A stretch of 64,000 nucleotides of DNA from Parelaphostrongylus tenuis. Taxonomy: Eukaryota; Nematoda; Chromadorea; Rhabditida; Metastrongylidae. Both the position numbers and the translations under genes were made by a program. This document shows, in pieces, positions 19,330-32,400 of the stretch; within the stretch, counting starts at the first letter, position 1; every line of letters starts with the position of its first letter. The stretch is from NCBI GenBank assembly GCA_019055375.1, contig JAHQIW010000151.1:1-64000 (forward strand). Reading direction: 5' to 3'. The notes below the pieces were generated by a model, which ran no database searches, was not told where the DNA came from, and saw only the letters and a list, made by a program, of their open reading frames with translations.

Positions 19330-22020
19330 TACCTCAAACCGTACACCACCAGTAAAAAATATCAAAGTTAATTAACCAGTAAAGAAGTGTAGAATGTTGT
19401 GGCACCTCTTCATATATAATGATCAATGAAGAGAAACGGATGACTTTAAAAACACTCAAATTAATCAAGCAGTCGTCCTTTCAAGTTTCTAGGAATAAAC
19501 GGGATTTCGCAATGGTACTTTGAAACGCAACCACAAGAATGGTGAGATACGAGAAACTCGGAATCTAAACACGATCACCTCGGATCTCGTCGAGTTTGCC
19601 ATTGCATCATCCAAGCCCCGCTTTATCCTTCTCTTGACCATGTTTCGATCTATTCATTGACTTTCAACCTCTTTTTCAGCTTAACTGGGAGCCATACTCA
19701 GGTAGCCAATTGGGAGATCGCAAAAAATACATCTGTACAGCGGCGCCGCATACCATAGTATCTCTATACTTTGAATTACCGCTCGATTATAAGAACTCCA
19801 GGAGAGAACTTTAGTGCATTAAATTAAACCATCGTAAAGAAGTTAGACACTTATATGTGTCAACCCGCCGTGAGAGTATTGAGAGCTCATCTTTTGAAGA
19901 TTGGTAAATTGATAGCAGAATTGTTTGCAGATATAGAAATACAGATTGATGTGTCTCACAAATTAGTATGTGTGGCAGACATGCACTCATTCAACATTGC
20001 TGTTATGAGTGCAATTGATCACATTATATATTCATAAAAGAGTGGATCAGGCTAGAAGCTTTGTTCTTTTACGCACCACCTTTTATTCACAAAATTCTAC
20101 TGTGGAGAATGCCGTTGATTGATGTAAAAGCGGCTTTTGTCTTTTACAAGAAGAGTTGCCTCTTTTGAGTATTCTTGAAATGCTCTTTTTCATTTGCTTC
20201 CTTCAAAGTTAAGCATGTGTTCACAAATCCCGTTCATATCGAACATATTAGAAATCAATTATTTGTATTCGTTCAATTTAGCACTTTAGCACTTTATTTG
20301 ATCCATTTCACAGTTCTTTTTTCACCATGCTAAACCCAATTCTTCTAGAACTCAATTCATTTTTCTTTTTCTTTAACGCCGTACTCTAATTTCAACGAAT
20401 ACTGGTTGAGCACGCCTCCTTGCAATCTCGAGGATAGAGAATATGGAGTATCATGCGGCGTTCGTTGTTGAGAGCTGAAGAATGCTGGAGAGGGGTGGAA
20501 ATCAACCCCACGTGCGTTCCGACGAGTACCACAACCAGTCGGCCAGAGCTCCCCACCCAATCCACTTATTACTGGTGTGATAGCAAAAAAAAACTCATCG
20601 ACTATTGTCACTTGTCATTCCACCGTAAGACACGTAAGCTCACTGCAGTTCGTTTCATTTCAGCTACGTAGAAAACGACTTGAGAGAAATAGGCGCTCAT
20701 CTTTGCTTTTTGCCTGCTTTCATTTCAGATTTAGAACTTTTTAATCCCTAAGGGTTGACGTATGCCAGGTGAGGTACACGACTGCTTGAAGTCCTTTCTC
20801 GTTGAACAAACTTTTCCTCTGAAACACTTGGCAATCATTCGAAAGCTGAAATTTCTGCGATCTCAACAATCTGCTTGACTATTGGAAAAATCTTTTTCAT
20901 TACGTTGTAGCAGCAGAGATGAAATTATGTTTCACATTCAGTTTGCTTCATTTGCTCGGCTGAAGCTTCGATGCTGCTCTTCACTAAGGTTTGACAAGTC
21001 ATTAGATCGATCAGATCTCGAGAATTCTGGTAATTCAATCGATTTTATTTGAAAAATTGAAAAAAATTTCGCAAGTGTATCCAAAGTAGAAAGAGACTCT
21101 AATGTCCTGCAGTCCCAACTTTTCAATACAAAAGCTACGCCTTTGAGATAACAGCGCAAAATCAATACATTTTTCCCAATTCCTTCGACAATATCGTAAG
21201 AGTTCACTTCAAAGACAAATAACGATACGCAGATCTCAGAAGATACTTATACAGAAATTTTCTGATATTTAGTTGGAGCTAACCGTGATAAAGTTTGCAT
21301 TTATCAGTTGTGGAGTGCTTCTGCGGAAAGAGTACAATTTCTTTACCCCAATTTTAGAGATTTTCACTGATGTTGTAGATTTTCTGCTCAGGATATCGAA
21401 CGGTCATCAACTTGTACAGTATAATCAGTCTATAACAAATCAGCTTTATTCATGGGTCTGCACCGGTCAGCAATTTAGACTCGTTGCTTTGAATTCATAG
21501 TTCGTGGAATGAAAAGTACTTCCTTACCTTTTACTGACCATCCGTGGTCATTTAGAATTTAGTGCTGATCTGATGATTTTCCGAAAGACTTTCTTAGTGC
21601 GATATACCAAGGAAGAGAAAAGTACGCCTCAGCTTTTAGGTAGGCACCTCCAATCGTCACCGACTAGTAGGGTAGTAATACCTTTCGCAACCATTCACCA
21701 ATTATCTTCCCATCATTGTTGTAAATTGCAAGAATATTATGCAGTATTGGTTGAAAGTTCGAAGGTCTCCTTTTCATCAAGCTCAAGAAGGCCAAATTGA
21801 CTTCATTTCTTTAGAGTACCATCCGAGGACACACTTCCGCAAAAGTGAATGTTGATTGAGATCGAACAATTAAGAAATTTACAGTACTGACTAGTTACGC
21901 GTACGCGTAGTTTATCGCACAGAGTTTTTTCGCATGCAGAAGTGTTCGACCCCTCTTTGTATGTACGAACCATAAATGATTCGTAAAAGTCAGCATAGTG
22001 TATGAATGCAGGCCGTAAAA
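19330..22020. other. Largely unassigned; two ORFs of unknown meaning
   Basis: Nothing here matches other parts of the window. A forward frame at 19855-20037 (60 codons, with KIGKLIAELFADIEIQIDVS) and a reverse frame at 20938-21207 (89 codons, with STLDTLAKFFSIFQIKSIEL) have protein-like composition. Neither has clear splice borders or a recognisable family. Further exons of the diverged gene copy, including the first vWA strand with its metal-binding DxSxS, would be expected on the reverse strand here, but I could not find them. Confidence 0.25.
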
Positions 22021-22034
22021 CGGGAGGAACGTAC

Positions 22035-22200
22035 CCATGGGAAGCAGAGGACGACCAGGTCTGTGGTTCACTGATGGATGGCTATAAACACTTGTACGCG
22101 ATCATATTGGAGTTAATTTGAGTTCTTGGAGCTTGAGGGAGAAAAATGGATTCACCTTGAGGTCAACCAACTAAAAAAGTCCATGGAACACGCAAAATAA
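22035..22200 (+). pseudogene. 3' remnant of a second non-LTR retrotransposon
   Basis: The forward strand reads MGSRGRPGLWFTDGWL, a stop, then TLVRDHIGVNLSSWSLREK. This resembles the end of some LINE proteins, where G-R-P-x-x-R-W-x-D is followed by a helix and a closing W or R.W. It differs from the RTE copies in this window. No upstream RT is recognisable, so the assignment is weak. Confidence 0.35.
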
Positions 22201-22389
22201 GTCGCATGTACAGTAACAAAGGCTGCAACAACGGGAAATGCTCATAGAAAGGATAAATGGACATAAGACTACCATAAATTCTCGGAATGAAATGCTGTTC
22301 ATTGATTATAAATAGATTCCAACTTTCAAAGTACAATTTGAAAAGGATATGAGATTTTTTGACCTGTTAATGGCATACATCTAGTTGTA

Positions 22390-22620
22390 TACAGGCGCCT
22401 GTTTCGTCCTATTGGGACTCATCAGTACCACCCTCCTCCGGTTCAGCCAATCCCCTGAGGTCAAATGATCTTCTGAAGGAACTGACTCCGAGTAAAAAAT
22501 CACCCCAAGTCAGATGTACTCAAATGACATTGTGGTGACCGGCAGTCATATGCGTAACTGTTATAGTGAATTAATCCTCTTCTATCGGCCGCTATTTATT
22601 GAACCTCTCGAATACACTAA
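22390..22620 (+). repeat. Y-block-related fragment
   Basis: Contains CACCCTCCTCCGGTTCAGCC and TCAGATG...TTGTGGTGACC, words shared with 3430-3470 and 4140-4190 of the first Y block. It is a rearranged piece without coding potential. Confidence 0.4.
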
Positions 22621-23119
22621 TAATCCGAATTATTAAGTGTTATCTATGAACTAGTATCGCACTCAGTACGCATGGTCATTATTGAGTAACCAGTAGTTTT
22701 TTCGATTTATATCACCTGCCATGATTTTTGAGCAGTATAGTATGAAAATTATTCAAAACTCGAAGATTTATGTCCTAATATCCTTTGTATAACTTATCAT
22801 GTTTAACTGAATGCCAAATACAGTGCGTTTGCTCAGCACACTAGCGCGTTGCTTCGTACATAAGGCTATATGCGCTTTCAAAGGCATATGAGCGCGTGGA
22901 AAAAGATTGTATTGTCTCAAAGTACCACAAGAAATCCAAAAATTTCAACAAGAAGGAGGAAAAAAATCTATTAAAACAACGAAATCGCGTGCCGCTGCTC
23001 AATTCACGCTGCGCGTATCGATTTCTATAGCCGTCCTTAGGGGTTCAAAAGCTCATGAAATGATTTTTCGAGAAGGAGTAACAAAATTTTGAATCTATAC
23101 CTTTCGGGAAGTGAATGAA

Positions 23120-23420
23120 ATCCTCTAAGACGTTGATCCATAGATGGTTAAAGCTCTCGGCGTCGATAAGTCCCTGACGGATGCGGTGTCGTTCGTCTTC
23201 AATTTTCAACTTCGTTTGAGGTGATTGAATGCATATCTGGCCTTTACATTGACTCGCGTAGCCTCCCGCTGTATCCAGCCAGTGTTGCTTATCCTCCTCA
23301 GACAAGTCTGAGACCAGATCCGCTACAAATTTCTCGACCCGGAGGCATGAATAGCTTGGTAAGCAATGAGCGCAAGATCGGACCATTGACCTCGTGCGTG
23401 ACGCAGAGCGCCTTTAACCA
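23120..23420 (-). repeat. tRNA-headed SINE-like repeat (variant a)
   Basis: The reverse-strand sequence matches the repeats at 38570-38850 (-) and 61500-61800 (+). Order: tRNA-like head, a middle with GTCTGAGGAGGATAAGCA, then the words GGCCAGATATGCATTCA and CACCTCAAACGAAGTTG, and an end containing ACGCCGAGAGC. The 113-codon reverse frame here is only a frame through the repeat. Confidence 0.5.
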
Positions 23421-23439
23421 CTGCGTCCACGTGCTCTGC

Positions 23440-23840
23440 CAGTCTTGTATGCAAACATTGAAACATTTACATATGTAATCAGCAGATCATTCACAAGTCA
23501 CTGTGCTGGCCAGATGTGCATGCACTAACTATACTCAATGAAGCCTAGCGCATGACGCATCACTGATTCACTGATCAACACTGAAACATTTATCCTCTCT
23601 CCTTTCTATAATCCAGATATATACGTAACATAAAGCTAGTTTCCAGTGGCAATTGTTTTCCAGCTGATCAACTTGATAGCCGCGAAGATCTGCGGTCCAG
23701 CATTAGCTCTATGACTAATCTTCTGCGTAATTTCTACTCACGGTCCTCTCAGATTTGAGTACATTTAGAAATGGGACACTGAAAAATCAGCAAAGCAAAT
23801 CCAAGTTTTGAAATTGATATTATTCTTACGTATTTCTATG
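23440..23840 (+). repeat. Inverted X-block end fragment
   Basis: Matches 63290-63640 in direct orientation and 27340-27690 in inverted orientation (for example CTCACGGTCCTCTCAGATTT). With the second match it forms inverted ends around the first X block. Confidence 0.55.
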
Positions 23841-23879
23841 ATGCACCTGCTACTTCTTTTCTTCTTCTTCATTCACATA

Positions 23880-26800
23880 TTAATGATTCACATCACCTCA
23901 ATTTCACTCTGTTCCGAGGTATAGAAGTCGTAAGTATGGATTTCGCATTTCTACGGCCAGTCACGCATGGCCCGGTGAACTCTGACGCATCAATAAACTC
24001 TTCATTTGAAAGAAGACAGTGTGTAAAAGCATCAAATGATGAGACAATTTTGATCTGACCTTTGACTCGATCGCTTCGACATCTCAGAGTTCTGGAAGGC
24101 GTATTTTATTTTTAAAGGTGTTTATGTTAGCTGTAGCAGTGAAAAGAAAATGTTATTCAACCCACGCATGTTTCGATGAGCAAAGTTCTTCATCAAAAGT
24201 TTCTGACAACTCATCGATAGAACAAATCTCGGCAAATTTAGAAGTATTTTTGATTTTCAAAGAAATTCTTTCATTGCGCTGCAATATTGAATTTAAGATT
24301 GCATTCACATGAGGCGCGTATGTCCTTCACAGGTATGTGGATGGATATTGCAACAGTGGCATTGAGTCGTGGCTGTTTAATAACCAGTCGACAGCTAAAA
24401 TCTCGAAGATTTCAATGGTGGCCTGGATTTTGAAAAAAAACTGCTTCTACACTCTCAAATATTTCTCCCTAGACACGGATTTTCTGTCAGCTTTCACTCC
24501 CACTGGTAGCGTAAATCTTAACAATTACTAGGATATGGTTAATTATTGAGAGAATACTTCTTATTGCGTCGTTACAGCCTAAAAGAATATTGGGTTTGAC
24601 ACCGGCCGCACACTCACGCTTTCTATGCCAATTGCGCTGCGCGGTCTACACAGCGCCGAGTGTGAAACTCAACAATTTTTTCTAGCAATAACGACGCATT
24701 AAAGTATGAAGATGACGATCAAGGAGAGTCTATGAGGTTGACTTTGATCTATTTGCAGTCTCTGAATTTATTTTGAGCAGGCGCTGCCTCAAGATCGCGC
24801 AAGGGATGGTAATCTGATATTGCAATGTCAGCATGCGGTGGATGTGGTACCGTGATCTAGTCTAGTTTGCAAAATATAGTGAGTCGACATTTTATGGGAG
24901 GTCGAGCGGTCTCCTGGAGAAGAGTAACACTTAGCTGTGAGTTGTTGCGGAAACTCTCTCGCACTGCTGTGGTGATTCTGAGGCTGTTCATCGTTGAAGT
25001 TTAAAACTGACTGTCTATTTTTGCCAGGCAGTTGCCAAAAGAGCAGGCCTTGGCAACAGAAGACACAGAGCATAATCACAGAAGCACGGAACTTCAGCTT
25101 AGTTGATTTGCGAGTCTGCGCCAGTAAGCGTGACACTAGATCTTCTCATATTAGACCCAGGGCTCATCTCCAGTGACAAACAACTTGGGAAAGTCCTGTC
25201 TTTGTAGTCGCAGGAAAAAACATTCTCTGATAGTCACACGCGCAGCGTGGTCATGGACGGCCAATGCATGTGTGAAGAGAGAGTCGCCCGTTTTGTGGTA
25301 GCTCATTTCGTTTAGATGGCAAACGATGATGCTACAACCTTATCCAAGCGAGTGGCTCAAAGCAACTGAAGCATTCACCATCATCCCATATTTCGGTTTG
25401 GCCTCAACTCGATTAAAAGGTGAAAAACTCAACAAACAATGGTGGGAAAGCAATTCCCGGATAACACACCATTTTTAGAACCTCCTGGGTCCTTTTTCTA
25501 AGCATTTCCGCTGGGTTTTAAAATAGAAAGGCGATTACAAGAAATTAGCCTACTGAATCAAAATCATTACTATTTATAAATCACCCCTAATTTTACTAAT
25601 GCGCTAGAGCCACACTGTGACTGATTGGCTGCCAGTGTGTTAACAGTAGCTTTAGCTATACTGAGGACATTCCATAGATGGCTGATTTTTTCAAAGAATG
25701 CTCGTTAGTAATGAATGTACAATATCATTTGCAAAACGATTATCTTCTTGTACCTGAAGAGAAGTAGGCGATAGATGTGGTGCAGGTAAGCTGATATATT
25801 TATCACTCATGACAATGGTTTTCTCATAATGTAGCATGTTGTTGGACAGTAAATATTGGATAGATCGGACTGCAGCCTTAACAAAGAAATTAAGTGTTTT
25901 TCGTACTTGTTCCAGCTCTTTACTATCCGTCGTGTTGTGGTGTCTTGCTGTTGACGCCGGATTCGATTACAAAATTTGTGGTTTTTTGGAGAGCTCTAAT
26001 ACATAAATATCGATAAACGTGTGGCTTCACTCTAGTACTTTACTATATTTTCAGGATTGCATGAAGATTGAGAGGATGTAAATTATGCTTTGTCAAAAAA
26101 ACACTGATGTGTATACAAGGCGAATGTGAACGTATTTTTTTTGTAGAACTTCATCCGCTTCAAATCGCCTGTTCTGCATCTTCGCAGATTTTCTGGCTTT
26201 GCTAGTGTACTCTGATGAGTATCTCATATATGTTACATCAGATTATGGGGAATAATTCATAAAATGGAGACAAGTTACTAATCCGAATAATCAGTGCTGC
26301 ATGGACTGCTCGTATTTGTACGACTTTTGACTCGGAACCCGTTGTTACCTCAAACCTAACATTTAACATGACTAAATAGATTTTATTCATAACAACAACA
26401 TCAGTGCAATAACAACGCTATGACGATAACAAGAACATAAAACAAATCGGTGGCGTATCTTACGTACCGCTTGCGAATGAATGACGGAGAGGACCAGAGT
26501 GTGCACACGATGAGCAATGATCAAGAGAAGAAGAAGTAAACAGGTACACCATAGAAATACGTATAGCTTTCTCGCCTCTTGTCTTAAGATGGACGAATGC
26601 AAGTATCTGTAAAATCGATGCGATACATGCAACCGAGAAAATACGGCTGTAGTGGTTTCATAAAGCGGGAGGTGAGAATAGTTGAGCATGAAGATGTATA
26701 ATGCATCAGTATTAACTTCGCCAGTGGGACACATAGTAGGGGACAAAACAGCAATCACGATACAGTGCATGAATGAAGAAGAGCTCAACAATTAATTGCC

Positions 26801-27945
26801 ACATAAAGTGAAGGCATGAGGTCAAGACTATGATAGTGGTTAGGGTGAGGCAAGGATAAATACAAATTCTAGTGAAGATAAGCTTATAAACCGCGTGGTA
26901 ATTTCGAAGAACAGTAGCCATTCGATGGACCAATTATTACGAAACTGTCCACATCGTCTTATAACCAATCCCGTATTATTAGTTGCCGTATCATGGAAGA
27001 TCATGTGCTTTGTCTACGAGGAGGACTGGTTACTAGTAGTGCAAATGAGGAAGAAGATGAGTCATGGACGGCGCTATTTCCGGTGGTGTTACTGGAACGA
27101 ACGGCAATTTGTGAATTCGAAACGGATTTTCTGACATTTGAACGGAAATATTTTATTTGAAAGCTTTGATGAGGCGATTTGAAAGCGAGCTGTTGTTTGT
27201 TTTAGCGAATATCACAGTGGATGCGTTGGATACTACGCCTTTGGTGCTAAATAATAGTCTCCTTCGAATTTTGAAGAACACATTTCTACGTCTAAAACTG
27301 ATAGAATAGGATAATATTAAGCTTAAGAACTTGAACTTATTTGTTGATTTTTCAGAGTCCCATTTCTAGACGTACTTAAATCTGAGAGGACCGTGAGTAG
27401 AAATTACGTAGACGATTATTCATAGAACTAATGCTGGACCGCAGATCTTCGCAGCTACTGAGTTGATCAGCTGGAAAACAACTGCTACTGCAAACTAGCT
27501 TTAGGTGTTGCGTTATATTTGGATTATAGAAAATCACAAGGATAAAGGTTTCGGTGTTGGTCAGTATTGGGTGATGTGTCATGCGCTAGGCTTGATTGAG
27601 AATCGTTAGTGATTGCACATTTGGCTAACGCAGTGACTTATAAAGATCTACTGATTATTATGTAGATTTGTCAGTGTTTGCATACAAGACTGCAACAAAT
27701 GCTCGATCATGAGATTTCCGAAGCCTGATGGGACAGAGGATGCAAACAATTCGAAGCCGCCGTGTGTTTTGCACTTCACCTCAACATGATTGTTCTACAC
27801 GCGTAACAACAACATTCTCCATGTCACATAAAATTCCGTGGGTTCCAGGTTATCATCTATTATGCAAAAAGAAAATGAATAGCATTTTTCGAAGTTTAAT
27901 TTGACGATCGACGTCTTCGACTCTAGAGAACATGAACAGGTGACA
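23880..27945. repeat. X block copy 1
   Basis: About 4 kb repeated in direct orientation at 29260-33390 and inverted at 46430-49325 and 62950-64000 (cut by the window end). Shared landmarks are GGATGGATATTGCAACA, ACTCAACAATTTTTT, GGTCGAGCG/TGT and the ATAACAAGAACAT segment. The first two copies are about 5.4 kb apart and differ by many small changes. It contains no frame conserved among copies; the reverse frame 26387-26791 is not kept. At its right end it breaks into an RTE fragment instead of running on into a gene-family copy. Confidence 0.6.
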
Positions 27946-28412
27946 TTCTCTATGCTCTTAAGCGTTGCCAAAGCCGCTTCTTTCCTACAGCTAGACTCTG
28001 GAGCTAGGTCGTTTATCATGTTGATTTCACGTCATAGATAGACTTAACTGGAGCATTGGGAGATTTTCGTTCCGTAAAGCGTGAATGGGGCATTAACCCA
28101 GTTGTTCCTCATGAACATCATATTTGTTAGATTTGGTTGGAGACCAATCTTTCCACAGGCATTGTTGAAATCGGTCAATATTCCTTCCGCTTGGCTGATG
28201 CTTGGTGTTATAAAGACAATTTCATCAGCAAAGCGAAGATGATTTGACCGCTAAAGGTGAAACAGAGTGACAGTTTGTACTTTCGTGAAACTTCAATGAG
28301 TCTTGTGATTGAGTGGATGTCTGTGGTACTAAATGCTCTTCGGAATCCTGCCTGTTCGCATGGCTGCCCATCGTCTAGTGCTCTGTCAATCCTGTGTAGG
28401 ATGACTCGAGTG
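27946..28412 (-). pseudogene. RTE fragment with internal deletion
   Basis: Reverse-strand RTE sequence. The RT start (VITRVILHRIDRALDDGQP, RAFSTT) is joined directly to the region after motif B (the FADDIV part near 28215-28250), so motifs A and B are deleted. Its 5' truncation point, ATGACAGGGTTAT next to CTCGAGTGAT on the forward strand, is the same junction as at 49408-49430. The two copies therefore share one ancestral insertion. Confidence 0.75.
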
Positions 28413-28544
28413 ATGACAGGGTTATGCGAAAACAATCACTAAACAAGACTTATATGCAGCAATTGATTTTGCAGATTACAACTGAGCGTCGCTTCAACGA
28501 ATCCACTCTTGGGTTTATTTATCAATCTCAATTATGAGCATGAT

Positions 28545-29450
28545 ATCTTAGTTCACTATATCCGAGATATCAAAATTGTATGTGCGATCTTTTAGATCGA
28601 CGACCAGTTGGAAATGTCCAATGACCGATTAAGGATTAGTGAACATTTCATTTTGAAGAAGACAGTGTGTAGAATCATCAAATAACAAAACAATTCCGAT
28701 ATGACCAAATTTTATATTATTTTTATTTCACTATGCCCAACGAGCCGTGATACAAAATGTGATTTTCGTATTTACGCATTCCATTACGTATCCTCAAGAA
28801 ACTTTGAAGCGTCAGTGATCGTTTCATTATGAGAAAGACAGTCTGTAAAGTCACCAAGTAGCGGGAGAATCTTTATCAGAGCCACTGATGGTTTTGCATG
28901 ATTTTTTTCACTACGTCTGACGTATTGAAGCTGTTAGTGTGGTTCTCCTATTTCTACGCTTGTTCACAAATACTCAGCAAATCTCAAGTCTTAGTGAAGG
29001 CATCATATTCAAGAAAGGGGCGCGTAGAATCATCAAATAAAGATCCAATTTTGATCTTGCTTACTAATGATTTTATACGACTTTATTGACACTTTGCCTA
29101 AGATATTGAAGCTGTAACTGTACTTTTCTTATTTCCACGCTCCTTTACTAATGTTTGAACGAACTTTGAAAAACTACTGAACGCTTTATTTTGAAGAAGC
29201 AGTGCATAAAATTATTCAGCAACGAAATATTTTCGATTTCACATACTAATGATTTCATATCATCTCAATTTCACTCTGCCCGAGATATAGAAGTCGTAAG
29301 TATGGATTTCGCATTTCCACTGCCGGTCACGCGCGCCCAGTGAACTCCGACGCAGCAATAAACTCTTCATTTGAAAGAAGACAGTGTGGGAGAGCGTCAG
29401 ATGATGAAACAATTTTTGATTTGACCTTTGATTTGATAGCATAAATCTCA
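28545..29450 (+). repeat. Decayed tandem array, unit about 180 bp
   Basis: A motif like TTTCATTTTGAAGAAGACAG, followed by TGTGTAGAATCATCAAAT, recurs in changing form near 28645, 28819, 29001, 29185 and 29357, spaced 172-184 bp. Between them recurs CCGAGATAT.GAAG.TGT. About five units are recognisable. The first X block has only one such unit at its left end (23880-24065), so the array expanded in front of the second X block. Confidence 0.55.
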
Positions 29451-32400
29451 GGAGCTTGAGAGGAGTATTTTTGTTTTCCAAAGGCCTTTATGTTAGCTGT
29501 AGTAGTAAGAAGAAAATGTTATTCAACCCCCAGCATGTTTCGATGAACGAAGCTCTTCTTCGGAAGGCTCGAGAACTCTTCGATAGAACAAATCTCGCAA
29601 AATCGAAAGTGTTTTGTTTCCGAGAAAATTTATTTTTTACGCTGCAACATTGAAATTAAGATTGACTTCACACGAGGTGCGTGTGTCCTTCACCAGTATG
29701 TGGATGGATATTGCAACAATGGCATTGAGACGAGGCTATTTGATAACCAGTCGATAGCTAAAATCTCAAAAATTTCATTATTGTACCTGAATTTTGAAAA
29801 AGTCTCTTCGCGAAGTACATCAGCAATAATAAAACTGTTCTGCACATTCAAATATTTCTTCCTAGACACATCTTTTCTGTCAGGCTTTCACATCCATTCG
29901 GTAGCGCAAATCTTAACAATTACTAGGATATGGTTAAATATTGCGAAGTACTTCTTATTGCGTCGTTACAGCTAAGAAGAATATTGGGTTTGACACCGGC
30001 CGCAAACCGCTTGTCTATGCCAATTTCGCTGCGTGGTCTACACAGCGCCGAGTGTGAAACTCAACAATTTTTTTGCAATAACGACGCATTAAAGTATGAA
30101 AATGACGATCAAGGAGATCTATGAGGTTGACTTTGATCTACTTGCAGTCTCTGAATTTTTCTTCAATAGGCGCTGCTTCAAGACGCGCAAGGGAGAGATA
30201 ATGTCAGCATGCGGCGGGAGTGGGGTACCGTGATCTAGTATAGTTTGCAAAATATGGTGAATCGACTTTTTAGCGGAAGGTCGAGTGTTTTCCAGGAGAA
30301 GAGTAACACTAAGTTTTTAGCCGAAACATCTCTCGCACTGCTGTGGTGATCCTGAGGCTCTTCATCGTTGACGTCAAAACTGACCGTTTGTTTTTGCCAA
30401 GCAGTTGCCAAAACAGCAGGCCTTGACAACAGAAAACAGAAAGCATAATCACAGGGTAACTTGAGCTTAGTTGATTTGGCGGGTTTGCGCCACGAGCCAG
30501 GCAGTAAGCGTAGCACTTGATCTTCTCATAGTAATCAAAGGCTCACCTCCACTGACAACCGACTTACGAATGTCCTGCTTGTGCAGTCCCAGGAAAAGAC
30601 ATTTGCTGATGGTCATACGTGCAGCGTGGTCATGGTCGGCCGATGCATGCGTGAGGGCTGAATTAAATCACCACTTTGTAGTAGCTCATTTTGTTTGAAT
30701 AGCAAACGATGATGCTACGACCGTATCCAAGTGAGTGGTTAAAGCAGCTAGAACATTCAACAACATCCCATATCTCGCTTTGGCCACAACTCGATTTAGA
30801 ACAGTGAAAAACCCAACAAACGATAGAGGGAAAGAAATTTTCGGACAACACATTACTGCGTCAAGCTGCTTTGATTGTTTTAAAACCATTTTTAAAATCT
30901 CTTGGGCCCTCTTTCTAAGCATTTCCATTGTGTTTCAATATAGAAAGGCGGCTGCGAGAAATTAGCTTACCGCATCAGAATTATTACTAATTATAAATCA
31001 CTGCCAATTTCAATGCGCCACACCAGCTGTAATTGGTTGGCTGCCAATGCGTTAACGGTAGCTTTAGCTATACTGAAGACATTCCATAGATGGTTGATTC
31101 TTTTCAAAGAAATCTTTCGCTAGGTAATGAATGTACTATATCATTTGCAAAATGATTACCTTCTTGAATTCGTAGAGAAATAGGCGACAGATGTGGTGCA
31201 GGTGAACTGATATATTTATCACTCATGACAATGGTTTTCTTATAATATAGCATGCCGTTGAGCAGTAAATATTGGCTAGATCGCCTGCAGCCTTGATAAA
31301 CGAATTGAGTGACTTTTCTTACTTGTTTCAACTCTTTACTATAGGTCGTGCTGTGGTGTTTTGATGTTAACGTCGAATTCCACAAATCTTTGTGGTTTTT
31401 TGGAGAGCTCTAATACATTAATTCCGATAAACATGTCGCTCACTCTAAGTTCTTACTATATTTTTAGCATTGCTTGAGAGACTGACAGGATGTAAACTAT
31501 GCTTACCAAAAAATACTGACGTGTACACGAGGCATCGTGATTTTGCACGTAGCTTTTTTGTTGATCACCTGCATTAGGATCGCCTATTCTGCAGCTTCGG
31601 ATTTGTTGGCTTCGCTAGTGTACTCTGATAAGATATATTAAGATATGCTAAATCAGATTTATGGAGAGCAATTCGTGAAGTGACGACAAGTTACGATTAC
31701 GCATAATCAGTTACCTCAGCATGGTATGCTCGTATTTGCGCGACTTAGACTTGCAACTCATTGTTTACCACAAACACGCAAAAAGTGAGTAAATAGATTA
31801 TTTTATTCATAACAAAAACATCAATGCAATAACAACGCTATTATGATAACAAGAACATGAAACAAATTAGTGGCTTATCTTACTTACTGTGTGAGAATGA
31901 ATGACAGGAGAGGACCAGAGTGTGCACACGGTGAGCAGTGATCAAGAGAAGGGAATAACAGGTACACCATAGAAATTGTATGACTTTCTCGCCCTAGCTT
32001 GAGACGAAAGAGTACAGATATCCTGTAAAATCGATGCGATCTACGGCAACCGAGAAAACTCACGGTCGTAGTGGGTTCATAGCGCGGAAGGTGAGAATAG
32101 TTGAGCATGGAGATGTTGAAGGCATCAGTATTAAACTTCGCCAGTGGGCACATAAAGCGGGACAAACGCAGACAATAACGGTTACAGTGCATGAAATGAA
32201 GAAGAGCTTAACAATTAATTTCCACAACAAGTGAAGGCATGATGTCAAGACGGTGGTAACAGTTAGGGTGAGGCAAGGATAAATACCAAGTTCTGGTAAA
32301 GATAATTAGCTTATAATACGCTCGGTGGTAATTTCCAAAAATGGTAGGCAATTCGATGGACTAATTATGTACGAAACTTTCCACTTTGTTTTCAACCAAT

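Noticed and set aside
21897..21912. Self-complementary ACGCGTACGCGT as an operator-like site
   Set aside because: An isolated 12-bp palindrome with no gene start nearby; expected by chance in a window this long once CG-rich words are allowed.
26387..26791. 134-codon reverse frame rich in Leu and His, with partial relatives at 31884 and 47726
   Set aside because: The frame is not preserved among the X blocks: frameshifts and different stops appear in each copy. It is a chance frame in repeat DNA.
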